From positions 20,498,193 through 20,562,192 of the forward strand of contig NC_041807.1 of NCBI RefSeq assembly GCF_900964775.1: 64,000 bases of DNA, read 5' to 3'. Positions 25,701 through 35,441 of this stretch are shown piece by piece. Below the pieces are notes generated by a model. The model made no database searches, had not been told where the DNA came from, and worked only from the letters and a program-made list of their open reading frames with translations. This DNA comes from Scleropages formosus (taxonomy: Eukaryota > Chordata > Actinopteri > Osteoglossiformes > Osteoglossidae). Numbering within the stretch: position 1 is the stretch's first letter; each line of letters opens with the position of its first letter. The position numbers were made by a program, and so were the translations under genes.

Positions 25701-28700
25701 TGTGGGAAGGACAAGATTTACTGTTAGTGTCACTTCCTCGACCATCAGCATGCACTGAATTCCACAGTGTAAAAAAATAGAGTACTTGACTGCTTATGCA
25801 ATATGATTAAAAAAAAATTATGTTCATAATCCGGAAATGTGGTTCCAAAAACCAAGATTGGCGTATAATCACTTTTTCTCCTGAGAGATCTAACTGATGC
25901 TGCCAAGTCCCGAAAAGGATTTTTCCTCCCTTGTTTGCTTTTTATTGCACCAATTAAGATACTTTTTGAATGTGTACAAATTTATTTTCACTTATACTTG
26001 CAATTAACTGTGTATATGCACACAGGATTCTTGTTTTACAAACAACCACATTATAAATTTTCACACATGACCTGTATTTACAAGCCCATCCAGTAAATTG
26101 CAGAAAAGAACACCTAAACGGTATAGGAGTGCAGTACTGCCTTAGTACTGCGTTCTGTCACATTGTTTCCCCCCTTGTGTCTGGTGTTTGTAGTTATAGG
26201 TGATGAGGAATGTTGCCCACGTTTATGGGGTTAATAGTTCAACAAGTGGAACTGAATAGTAGTTTGTGGAGACATTTTTATTTTCATTCATAATCATTCA
26301 TAAAAGTTTCTCCTTCAGTGTATTTTAATGTATTTAAAATTGATACTACAATTAAAATAATTTTAATGATACTGTGTATGTTTAATTTTATTTTGACTTT
26401 ATCTGACCCTATCCGGCAAATAAATGCAGACCAGAACCAGAAAATACATTGAGGGATGCCTGTATTATTAAGATCTGATTGGTTGTGACTTTGTGGCAAA
26501 AGTGACTCCAGAGTGACAAACAAAACAAATTATGAACAGGCTTCTGGTCCCAGGTGTTAGTGAGTTGCACAGCCAGTGTAAATATATTTATGGTCTGAAA
26601 ACAGTTTGTTCTGTTAGTGGTTGGCGATTGACCTTCAAACCGTGAATAACACGGTAACTGCTCTAGTTATAGTACTGTTCCTCTCTTCTGCTTCCACACG
26701 GTGATGCTCACACATCCTGGTTAATAGCTAGCACTTTGGAATCATTCAGTGTAATTTGACAATTTCAGTGTGTCTGACTGGACAGAACAAGAGTTTCCAG
26801 TCCAGCTTTTGACGTTGACAACTTGGAGGAACTCCCCGCCATGTAGCTGTTCCTTAAAATTCCTGCAGAGCCACAATCGGTTGAGGAAATGAGGTGGTCA
26901 CTCAAAGGGTGACTCTTATCTTCCTGAATGGTCTCAGGGCCTGTCCAGGTCTTGAAACCTTTGGTGTGACTCAGCTCCTGTCCACTGCTTTCTAGCTCAA
27001 CAACCTGGACCCAGAGCTGAAGAACCTCTTTGATATGTGTGGCATCTCAGAGGCCCAGCTGAAAGACAAGGAGACGTCCAAAGTCATCTATGACTTCATC
27101 GAGAAGAAGGGCGGGGTTGAGGCTGTCAAGAACGAGTTGCGCAGACAAGGTCGGTGGCGCTCTGCCTTCGTTGTCCCTGGTGGGGCTCATCAGAAGCGAA
27201 GCCAGAACTGCGTGGCCCGACGAGCCATGACAATGGTGTAAACTATGTATACTGTGTTGGTGCTCTTTTGGACAACAGTTCTAAATATTGATGGGATAAA
27301 GGCTGACAGTTCTTTTAAAGTGGTCATGTATGGTCTGTCCCCAGGTCCACCTAGGTGGTGCGGTAGGTACTAGCCTGTCCGTCCTCGTGGGTTGACGTGA
27401 TGCATGGTCTTTCCAGGACCTGTCAGTGGGTTCTTTTAGGATACACGTGACCTTGTGATGGCATTACAGTACCTATAAAAAGTATTCAAGTATTTAAGAA
27501 CTGTACTGTCTAGATCCAAATTCCTCATTTGAATGCCCAGGAGGGGTGGCCAGCCGCTGGTACTTGGACCCAGAGGCTTATATTTCTTTCTTCAGTTGGG
27601 AGTTTTTTGTTTTCCTCTCCTCGGCTGCCTTGCTTTGTAGTGAACTATAGCTATTTATCATGCCCTGTAACACTGAATCATCCCCAGTAATTTGAATTGA
27701 ATTGAATCAAATGGATGGCCACGTGGAATAGCCTTTAGTGCTACTGCCTCTAGATGCGGACATTGCAGATTCACATCCCACCCCAACTGTAGTAACTCTG
27801 AACAAGGTTTTTACCCTGAATTGCTCCAGTAAGAATTACCAGCCTGTGTAAATGGGTAAATAACTGAGTAGTTAAACATGGGATTTGGAGAAATGCCTCA
27901 GCTAAGTGAATAAATGTAAATCGAATGTAAAAGTTGAATTGAATCCAAAACTTACTGTTGCTGCAGAAGGTGTCCCTCATAAATATTGACACAATGGGGT
28001 GAATGTTTATGTGCTTGGTTGTATTTTATGTTTGTAACTAATTCAGAATTGATTTCTACAACTGTTTTCTGTTTGACATTTGAGTGTTTTTCCGTTCATC
28101 AATGCCAGAAAGCTTAATCAAACCCAGTGTGATTCAGTGACAGAAAACAGTAAAACAAGAAGTGAAGGGGGTGTGAATACTTTCTATAGGTACTATAGGC
28201 AATAAGACCTTGCACTGTAGATGTTCTTTGCTTGCTTTAGGTGCGCGCAGTTGTTATGCATGTGTCCAGCTGACCAGTTTGGGTGTGTGTGTGCGTGCGT
28301 GCGCGTGCAGTGTGTGTTTAGGAAAAAACGTTCACAAATGAAGGTTTTGGTGATGCTACATATGTGGAACCACAGATTAACATGCATGTGGCAGCTGTAT
28401 CCAGTTTAACTTCCTCTCTTTTGCTCTGTCACTCTAACTTCACCAACTGTAGCTCCCCCACCTCCACCATCTAGAGGTGGACCACCTCCCCCTCCCCCTC
28501 CTCACAGCTCTGGACCTCCTCCTCCTCCACCTCCTGCCAGAGGAAGAGGGGCACCTCCACCTCCTCCTCCTTCCAGAGCCCCCACATCTGCTCCACCGCC
28601 CCCTCCTCCATCAAGGACCGGAATGGGGGCCCCACCACCACCACCAACCAGAGGCCACCTGCCTCCGCCACCTCCACCCTCACACTGCTCTCTGGCCCCA

Positions 28701-31351
28701 GTGGCACCTCCACCCCCACCACCGCCAGCCTCCTCCACCTCCTCCCCCTCTTCCATTGGTGGCATGGTGTCAGGAATCCCCCCGCCCCCCCCACCTCCAC
28801 CACCACCACCTGGCCCCCCTCCCCCGGGACCACCCCCACTCCCTGAAGTGGATGGTGGAGAGTCACTCCCATCACCACTGGGAAACAAATCGGCGCTGCT
28901 GGAGCAGATTCGAGAGGGCACCCAGCTGAAGAAGGTGGAGCAGAACAACAGGCCGGTGTCCAGCACGGGGCGTGACGCACTCCTCGACCAGATCCGGCAG
29001 GGTATCCAGCTCAAGACTGTGAGTGGGTCACCTGCACACAAAATCAGAATTGATCTTTATACCAAGGGATATTTTCATAATAAATTTTGGCCTTTGAAAA
29101 CCCATTGAATCCGTACCTTTAAGTCTGAAATACATTCAGTATTTTTGGAGATAACAAATATTTCCATTGGTGTATGAGGTCAGTTTTAGCAAACTTTCAG
29201 CTTCACATTTTTGATGGGTTAGGGTTAGTGTTTTGTCTGACACTAAGCATTGTTGGGGAGGAAAGGGCACATATTGTATGTTCCCATCAAGATAGTTGCT
29301 TGTGCTGTGCATTATTGTTTACTTTTTGAAGTCAGACTAATCTGACTTGTTCTCTAGTCTCCTCTTTGACTCTGTTTTAAATAGCTAATTAGTTAACTTG
29401 GAGCAGACTTCTGGGAATGAATTAGGTTCATAAACTGATGGGTGGATGTATTTGAATATAAAGGAGGGCACGTGGCTATGGATTTGGAACACAGCAACAC
29501 TCTTCAGGGCATGACTGTAGGTGCTTATACACCTATCTGTGTGTCCAGGTGTCTGATGGGCCAGATTCGGGCCCACCAACGCCTGCACCCTCAGCAGGCA
29601 TCGTGGGGGCACTGATGGAGGTCATGCAGAAAAGGAGCAAAGCCATCCACTCGTCCGGTAAGTGGCACCCTACTAAATAGTCCATAAGCTTCTCTGTGGA
29701 AAGTTTTGGTGTACATACCACTACAATGTTATTGTTCATCAACTGAGATATTCACACAGTCTCCTGTGATATGGAAGGTGAGGAGCACCACCAGAAAGCA
29801 ATCAAGTAATCCACCAACCATTGAAACAAATTGAAAAAGAGAAACAATATATCAAACGATAAATTGAAAACAATGAAACGATACCAAAAATTGTCAGCAA
29901 TCCTTCAATTTACGAAATTAATTTGTTCCTGAAAACGGTGTAGATACCAAAATTTCGGATACATGGGGAAAAATAATAATGCGCTTCCAGCCCATCCAAA
30001 AATCAATTTTCTCAATATTACTAGAGTAGCATACAACATATATAACCTATATAACCACACACACATTGGCTGAAACCGCTTGTCCCAAACAGGGTTGTGG
30101 AAAGCCGGAGCCTAACCCAGCAACACAGGATGTAAGGCTGAAGGGGGAGGGGTCACACCCGGGATGGGGACGCCAGTCCGTCACAAGGCACCCCAAGCGG
30201 ACTCGAACCCCCCCCCCCCCCCCCCCCCCATAACTATCTATCCATAATTTCAGCACAATATAAAACACTTCCTGATTATCAAACACTTAAGGTCATCAAT
30301 GGTTATGTTTATAAGTAGTACATCTAGGAAATTGTCTTTGCTTTATGTCCAGTAGACAACAACATTCAATAACTGGTAAGAAATAAGTTCAGGCAATTTT
30401 TAAAAGGACAATTTACTATAATGGAATGTTACTGTGCTCACCAAAGAGAATAGCTGTGAGGTGTGGTGGGTGGAGGAGGCTTGCCAGTCATTCTTGCACT
30501 GCAATTGCACAAACGCATGGAAACGATGTGAACATGAGACAAGAAATCAACAGGAAACTGTTGATGGTATACCGGCACCAGTTACAGTGCATTACTATGG
30601 GGGCATATATCAGATAAATTTCATTTTACTGATTTTTCTTCATTCCAGAAATTGGATATCAAAAGCCAAAGGCTGACCAATTAGGTCCCTGTCAAAATGT
30701 TTGGTCACTGACCAATTAGATTTGTGGCGTTCCTGATCTTTTGTCGGCCAAGGAGAAGCAAATGGAAAAAGGATTTGAAATGCACACACACACCGGCTAA
30801 GTCGCTTGTCCCTAGCGGGGTCGCGGCAAACTGGAGCCTATCCCGGCAATGCGGGGCTCAAAGCTGGAGGGGGAGGGGACACACTCAGGATGGGACACCA
30901 GTCCATCACAAGGCACCCCAGGGTGCAGGACCCAGACAAATTCACTGCGCCACCCCCCAAGCTGGATTTGAAATAGGAAAATGGAAAATAAAAAGCGTAA
31001 AGTAGTAATACAAAAAACAAAAGCAGTAAATTGAAAAGTGAAGCATTATTTACTTATGTATACATTTATCCTTTATTTGATACCGATTATTTTCTTTATT
31101 CCTTTTTTCCCCATTTACTGTATTTGGTGCGTTTTTAACTTTAATCTTTTTTTAATAATTATTGAATTACTCATTTGCTCTGTGGTGGCTCTCTTCCATA
31201 CTTTGCGGCTCACCCTTAAAGCTTGAATGGTGATTCAGACCTCAAGCCCAGTGGGTCTTACTGTACATGTGCATTTGTGTTTCTCCCAGATGAAGATGAT
31301 GATGATGATGAAGACGAGGACTTTGAGGATGATGATGAGTGGGATGACTGA
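13325..31351 (+). CDS. wasl: Neural Wiskott-Aldrich syndrome protein (N-WASP), 11 coding exons
   Basis: N-WASP is an actin nucleation-promoting factor that links Cdc42 and PIP2 to Arp2/3. Exons: 13325-13432, 17808-17942, 19092-19178, 20304-20400, 20866-20889, 24865-25045, 25381-25423, 26996-27149, 28453-29018, 29549-29657, 31290-31351. All junctions are phase-consistent GT/AG, giving 521 residues (human 505). Domains in order: WH1 ([19 protein letters not shown] to about residue 145), basic patch ([17 protein letters not shown]), CRIB ([20 protein letters not shown]), autoinhibitory helix with the Src-family tyrosine ([13 protein letters not shown]), a long proline-rich region, two WH2 motifs ([18 protein letters not shown] and [16 protein letters not shown]), the central helix ([18 protein letters not shown]) and an acidic tail ending DDEWDD with the Arp2/3-binding Trp. 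The exon-8 donor GTCGGT is weak. The start is fixed by [17 protein letters not shown] further candidate exon lies in intron 5 (22246-22611). Confidence 0.97.
14025..14090 (-). mobile_element. Family-B SINE tail fragment
   Basis: TTTACGTTTATCCATTCAGC followed by AGATGCTTTTCTCCAAAGCG is the inverted 3' end of a family-B SINE. It lies in wasl intron 1. Confidence 0.6.
16242..16438 (+). mobile_element. Family-A SINE in wasl intron 1
   Basis: The head GGGGGGCGCGGTGGCATAGCG, the B-box GGAGTTCGAGTCCCGCTTGG, the body GTCCTGGGTGTGTCCCC and the end GGGACAAGCATC match family A. A GTTTGTGTGTGTCC tail follows. Confidence 0.85.
16640..16885. mobile_element. TIR element (family C), short copy
   Basis: It ends in TAAATTGAGGGATGCCCGTA, the signature terminus shared with the copies ending near 24540 and 26470. 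An internal T-run lies near 16759-16777. It is probably a non-autonomous DNA transposon remnant, since no transposase is present. Confidence 0.5.
19520..19760. repeat. Possible LINE-derived fragment
   Basis: This segment in wasl intron 3 includes GATGCAGTGGAACACACTCC and CCCTCAGAACTGCTGAAACTG, which resembles the 3' reverse-transcriptase end of fish LINE elements. It is short and diverged, so the assignment is weak. Confidence 0.25.
19915..19990. repeat. Dispersed-element terminus
   Basis: The motif AGTCTCCAGTTTACGACGGGG followed by CCGTTCCGACAACCCGTC and TCGTTAGTCGAAAG is typical of the end of a short DNA-transposon-like repeat seen in many vertebrates. Only one end is clear here. Confidence 0.35.
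22246..22611 (+). CDS. Candidate cassette exon of wasl (in intron 5)
   Basis: The reading frame is open for 366 bp (122 codons) between an AG acceptor (AACCTGCAG, exon from 22246) and a good donor (AGAG|GTAGGT at 22612). Both ends are phase 1, which is the phase of the flanking exons 5 (ends 20889) and 6 (starts 24865), so inclusion would keep the N-WASP frame. The insert would lie between EKRRDLPNG and [12 protein letters not shown], after WH1 and before the basic/CRIB region. The encoded segment has two acidic serine clusters ([13 protein letters not shown] and [11 protein letters not shown]) that look like casein-kinase-2-type sites, plus a hydrophobic patch ([14 protein letters not shown]). 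The polypyrimidine tract before the acceptor is weak. I know of no such exon in mammalian WASL. It could instead be an open frame that arose by chance in a GC-rich block. Confidence 0.4.
23405..24545. mobile_element. TIR element (family C) with a nested second element
   Basis: The left end (ATACCTTGATTTACGTAAC) and right end (ATAAATTGAAGGATGCCCGTA) form inverted termini shared with the copy at 29885-30665. The two also share GGAGGAGGCTTG and CATGAGACAGGACACCCAAC-type blocks. The body is interrupted at about 23489-24077 by a different TIR element. No complete transposase is seen, so it is non-autonomous or decayed. It lies in wasl intron 5. Confidence 0.6.
23489..24077 (-). mobile_element. Nested TIR element with transposase-like C-terminus
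   Basis: It begins TACCGTAAAATCCCTAATTAA and ends AGGGATTTTACAGTA, giving inverted termini with TA at both outer ends, as in Tc/mariner/pogo superfamily insertions. A minus-strand frame of 91 codons at 23807-24082 contains an acidic stretch ([16 protein letters not shown]) that resembles the C-terminal tail of pogo/Tigger-type transposases. The catalytic core is absent, so this is a deletion derivative inserted into the family-C element. Confidence 0.5.
27535..27712 (+). repeat. Dispersed fish repeat (family D)
   Basis: It begins near TGCCCAGGAGGGGTGGCCAGC, contains GTTTTCCTCTCCTCGGCTGCC and ends in a TTGAATTGAATTGAA run. A second copy with the same beginning and middle lies at 44945-45190 in asb15. 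It is probably a SINE-like element. Confidence 0.6.
27713..27925 (+). mobile_element. Family-B SINE in wasl intron 8
   Basis: The head GGCCACGTGGAATAGCC, then GTGCTACTGCCTCTAGATGC, TACCCTGAATTGCTCCAGTA, GTAAATGGGTAAATAACTG and the tail CAGCTAAGTGAATAAATGTAA follow the family-B order throughout. Confidence 0.8.
29885..30665. mobile_element. TIR element (family C) interrupted by a family-A SINE
   Basis: The left end ATCCTTCAATTTACGAAATT and the internal GGAGGAGGCTTGCCAGTCATT and AACAGGAAACTGTTGATGG blocks match the copy at 23405-24545. A family-A SINE sits inside at about 30069-30230, which splits the element. Confidence 0.6.
30069..30230 (-). mobile_element. Family-A SINE, truncated at a C-run
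   Basis: It begins CTGAAACCGCTTGTCCCAAAC and runs to the B-box complement CGGACTCGAACC. The tRNA head is replaced by a C homopolymer of about 22 bases (30208-30229). A CACACACA tail precedes it. Confidence 0.8.
30782..30962 (-). mobile_element. Family-A SINE with target-site duplication
   Basis: This element in wasl intron 10 runs from a CA run through CTAAGTCGCTTGTCCCTAGCG to CACTGCGCCACCCCCC. It is flanked by GGATTTGAAAT at 30771-30781 and again at 30963-30973, an 11-bp target-site duplication. The B-box region carries an internal deletion compared with other copies. Confidence 0.85.
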
Positions 31352-34300
31352 ATTGGATGACATTTCTGCCCCCTTCTCCCATGTATAACTGACACTATTG
31401 TTCCTGTCTTTCTGAAACTTATTCAAATTATAATGTAAATGTTCTATCAATTTGCTGTATATTTTTGTTGCCTTTTTGCTTTTTTTATTGATCTGTGCAA
31501 TACCTCATTTAATCTGTAAAGGTTTGTCATATATCTTTTGTAAAGTTTTCTCCTGGATTAACTTGTGCAATTTTACATCAGGACAAACTTTCTTGATTTG
31601 TAGGTTTGAATGTTTTGTTCTTTCATCAGTAAAGGGAGAGAAAAGGAACAAACTGACAGAATCCTTAATGTTGTAATTGTTAGTTAATGCAAGATAACAC
31701 TATTTTCATACTGTACTTTTCTGTACCTTAAATTTTCTTATTGAAATTAGTTTAGCACTCTTATTTTCTTAAGAATCAGCTACTGGAATATTTAGCCCCA
31801 TCATTTTCTCTGTAAATTTCCACAGAGTTTGAGGCAGTTATATTTTTGCACGACTCAGAATTGAAATTCACTAAAAGAAATATTGTCCAAGGCTACAAAA
31901 GAATCTAAAAACATGCTTTGAAAGGCTCTCCAGTTCACCACCGAAACAGTAATTCACAAACTGCGCTTTTCCTGCTGTAGCCTCATGCCTCGAGGGGTCG
32001 ATTTCCGGGACTCGTATGACTCCCGTCACTGTGTGTCTAATGACTCCTCGCAAGCATCTTTCTTTTACTTTTTACCATAGCGATCAGCGGAGTGACACGT
32101 TTGAAAGTGAGGTCCGTACTCGTGTGACGAGCGATAACTTGAGTAGTTGTCATAACTTAAAAACCTGCACCTTAGCGTCACGTAGTTTACTCGTTTTGCT
32201 GAAGGCCGCAGTACAGAGATGGTGAATGAACAGCTTGCGAGAAGGTTCTACGGGGCTGTGGCTTGATAACTGCACGCATGGTGATTAATGCTCGTGGAAA
32301 GCCTGCCAAACCTTCCGTAGTAACGGATGCTGTTGTTCGCAGTATTGTATGTACGAATTTTACACTTGTGTTTGCCCCTATGGTTTGTGCTGCAATAAGA
32401 AGCCAGGTAATAGATTTCAAACCTTTCGAATAGCTTAGAAAAAGAACGGAACACTAAATTGTATATCTAAATAAATGTTAATATTTAGACCTTTTCTGTT
32501 GTTTTTCAAGTATTATTTGATTTTGTCTCAACATTTTTTCTTTTATCGCTGATATGATGTCCATCCGTTAAGATAGTTTTGCGAGTGCTTAGTTTTGTGT
32601 ATACTGTACACATGGTGAGTGATAGTTTAATCCATCAGTGGATGGATCTGTAATCTGCTGTCTTTGGGCCTCTGTCGTTCTTGTACTATCAGGTTCATGT
32701 GAGGTCGAGCATGACATGGGTCTCTGGTCTTTTCATACCGTTCCTCTCTGTGACACTGAGAGGCTCAGTGTTCATGGCACCGAAAGGCATTCTGCAGCCT
32801 GTGTTCTCTACGCTTTCGGCGGAACTCCTGTTGACCTTCAGATGGAAGGAAGGGGCATGTTGATGTTGGCATTAATCGGGTAAGGGGTAATCGCTGTCGA
32901 GTTTTCGTGGCAAGGGATGGCACGGTTTCACTTTGCTTTTTGCGTGTGTCCTTGGACTTCAAATGTGGGGAGAATGTGAACTTTGAACATGGCGAGTAGG
33001 ATTCGAACCAACGTCGGAACGCACGGCTCAAGCACGGAGAGTCACCGGCCTTATCGCATTAATGCAGAGTACAAAGCCATTCAACGGGGTGTAAAAATAG
33101 ACTGTACCGGAGTGCCGTAACACCATGTTGTACGGTGTGACTTTATCCCGTCAGCCTCGAGGAGGGGACACACTGTTCCTGAGAGTGACACCGTTCTACT
33201 TATTTTAGAGGGTACCTATCGCCACCCTCCTCAATTAAGTAAATAATTGCTTCCTATAAATACGTGTGCTGCTAAACTGTGCAACTGATAGGTTATTTAG
33301 CTGACAAACTAGAATGTTAGCTTACACTAATATTATTGATACATTTATGCGTCTAGGATATTTACTCCATGTCAGTTTGGGTTAAGTACCTCGATCAAGG
33401 GTTCTAACGCAGGAGCTGGCATTCAAACCCTGCTCTTTAAAATGCAAGGAAATGGCTGTAAGTACTACCCCACACGCTGCCCCAGTGTGAGAGTAAACCG
33501 CTTTAGATGAATGTGTCACGTGAGGAAGTGCAGCTTGCCGGCCAAGGCGGGAGCCCTCTTTCTAGAACAAATTCTCCTTTGGTCAGTTTGGGCTCCTGCT
33601 CACACATGTCCCTTTACAGCTGTGCAGTGGACTTAGAGGGGAAACTCCTCCAAGACACAAACCCAAAAGGACGGGATTAGAAGTTCTTCCTGCTACATAT
33701 TCTGCTTATGCTTCCTCTAATTACAATGTAGGTAGTTGAGTCCTACATCCAGTAGGATGGGTCTAATCTTTTCATCTTCCTTAAGCCAGGATTTTGCAGG
33801 ATTGGAAAACCGTAAAGCACATTCTTGTCTAGTTCACCGATTCTGCGGGTGATATTTGCCCTTTAAAGCTCTGACTGCATTTTGTTGCTCTTGCTTTGTC
33901 ATAATAAGGGCTGGAGACAGAAATTCTGGCCTAATGAAATTCAACACAAAGTGGTGTCACCCATTATTGCTGTGGTAAGACTAGAAGGAATGGATAACAC
34001 GCCTCACGTAAAATTATCATTCCTGGTAGCTTGTCGTGTAACTGATTCCACTGAAACAATCACATCTTTTAGCTCTTTATTGCTTTAAATACGAAAAGGC
34101 GGATAAATATTTGCTTCAGCCAGAAAGTACTACTTTTATTCTTATGTTGACAATTACCGTAGATAATGTGGAACTTCAGCCTGCGGAAGGGACACGTTTA
34201 TAGCCGAGTGTCCTCAAGCATGACAACGCACACACACACGTGTGGCCAAGTGTGTAACGACCATAATGACACGATTATCGCAGACGTTCTGCTGGTTTAT

Positions 34301-34600
34301 AAACGTGCTGCTTTGAAGGAAGGTCCTTACTGGTCTTTTACAGGTAGCACCACACAGGTGTGATCACCTTTGCTCCAGAGAATGTTCTCTGATGACCAGA
34401 CTCTTCAGCTCACACTCTATGTGCATCCGTGCCCGGAGCTACTGTAGCGCTCAAGACAACAGTAACAATGGAGCTATTTATAATATATCTTGCTAACTGG
34501 TCGCAGTTTGTAGTGGCTCTCGTTTCCACAACAGGGCTCTAAAAGCCAGTCCGTTTGCTTTTTTTTTTTTTGTTTTATTTTTAAAAACTAATCTCTGTTT
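31352..34600. other. wasl 3' flank and spacer
   Basis: The first part should be the wasl 3' untranslated region. The first AATAAA I find is at 32469-32474, so a 3' UTR of about 1.1 kb is possible. A tRNA-like B-box (GGTTCGAATCC on the minus strand near 32999-33009) belongs to a degraded SINE head. No gene is seen. Confidence 0.45.
33335..33485 (-). mobile_element. Family-B SINE, diverged
   Basis: GGGTTAAGTACCTCGATCAAGG, then GGAGCTGGCATTCAAACCC and GTAAGTACTACCCCACACGC follow the inverted family-B order. It is older than most copies. Confidence 0.6.
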
Positions 34601-34617
34601 TCTTGAGTGATGTATAG

Positions 34618-34936
34618 CTACAAAGTCATGTAACAATGTTCTCGGTGACTGCATTTTCGGACATCGCTTTGCCGCTCATCTAGTTGAACGGCCACCTGTT
34701 GATACAGCTGTCGTCGATGAATTTGCCGATCCAGCGGCTGCTTCCTGTGTTTTTCCTCCTGGCAGCAAGTCTTTGGAACCACGAAAATATAGCTAGCTTT
34801 GTAGTCTATTAGTGCAGCGGATTTTACAAGTAGCCCCAAATCCCAGTACAGTTTCTCCTGTCCTTCCAAATAAATTTTGACGCTACACGATTTTCCAGCT
34901 GTGAAAGTATTTGTTGAAGAAGCAGAAACCGAGTTT
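34618..34936 (-). other. Unidentified stop-free segment
   Basis: The minus strand is open for about 105 codons upstream of a stop at 34618-34620, including IYLEGQEKLYWDLGLLVKSA and YKASYIFVVPKTCCQEEKH. The composition looks protein-like (charged, Cys/His-rich end). No domain is recognised, no clear acceptor was fixed, and the same frame has stops further upstream. It may be a relic of a coding exon or chance. It is not part of the leiomodin relic that follows. Confidence 0.2.
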
Positions 34937-35441
34937 CTTCCATGAGCTTCTGGTGTTGTGGTATGTTTCTGACTGGTAGCCTTCAGATCCTAGCCCTCAT
35001 ATGCTGTTATTGCTGTTGCGAGAATGGGTGTGTTGATGCTTTTCTGGTGTCGGCTCTCGCTCATCTCAGTGATTGGATGCTGCTACGATGGTACCCCCGA
35101 AGTCTTCACAAAGTGGAAGGCCCTTTCACTGGTTTTAGCTTGTTTTACGCCCTTGAATATGCTACTTGCCATCTTCTGTCGTGTGCATTTCAGATGATGT
35201 GGCAAGACCTGAAATGAGCTGTTTGTGCTTGAAAACCTGCACTTTTTTCTAAACTACAACAGTTTTAGAGGGAGGGGTGAGGAAGAAGTCCTCCAATGAG
35301 CTGCAAGAAATATGTAGTTGTAGTCATTGCAGCTAAAGGTGGAGCAAGGAGGTATTGAATGATAAGGGGCGTTTCGTCGCCTTGCAAACCAATAAAATAT
35401 CACAGAAATACTGGTCTCCCATTTGCTCTCTGAAGCTCCAT

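Noticed and set aside
28471-29041. Glycine-rich minus-strand frames (169 and 179 codons)
   Set aside because: Antisense shadow of the proline-rich wasl exon 9.
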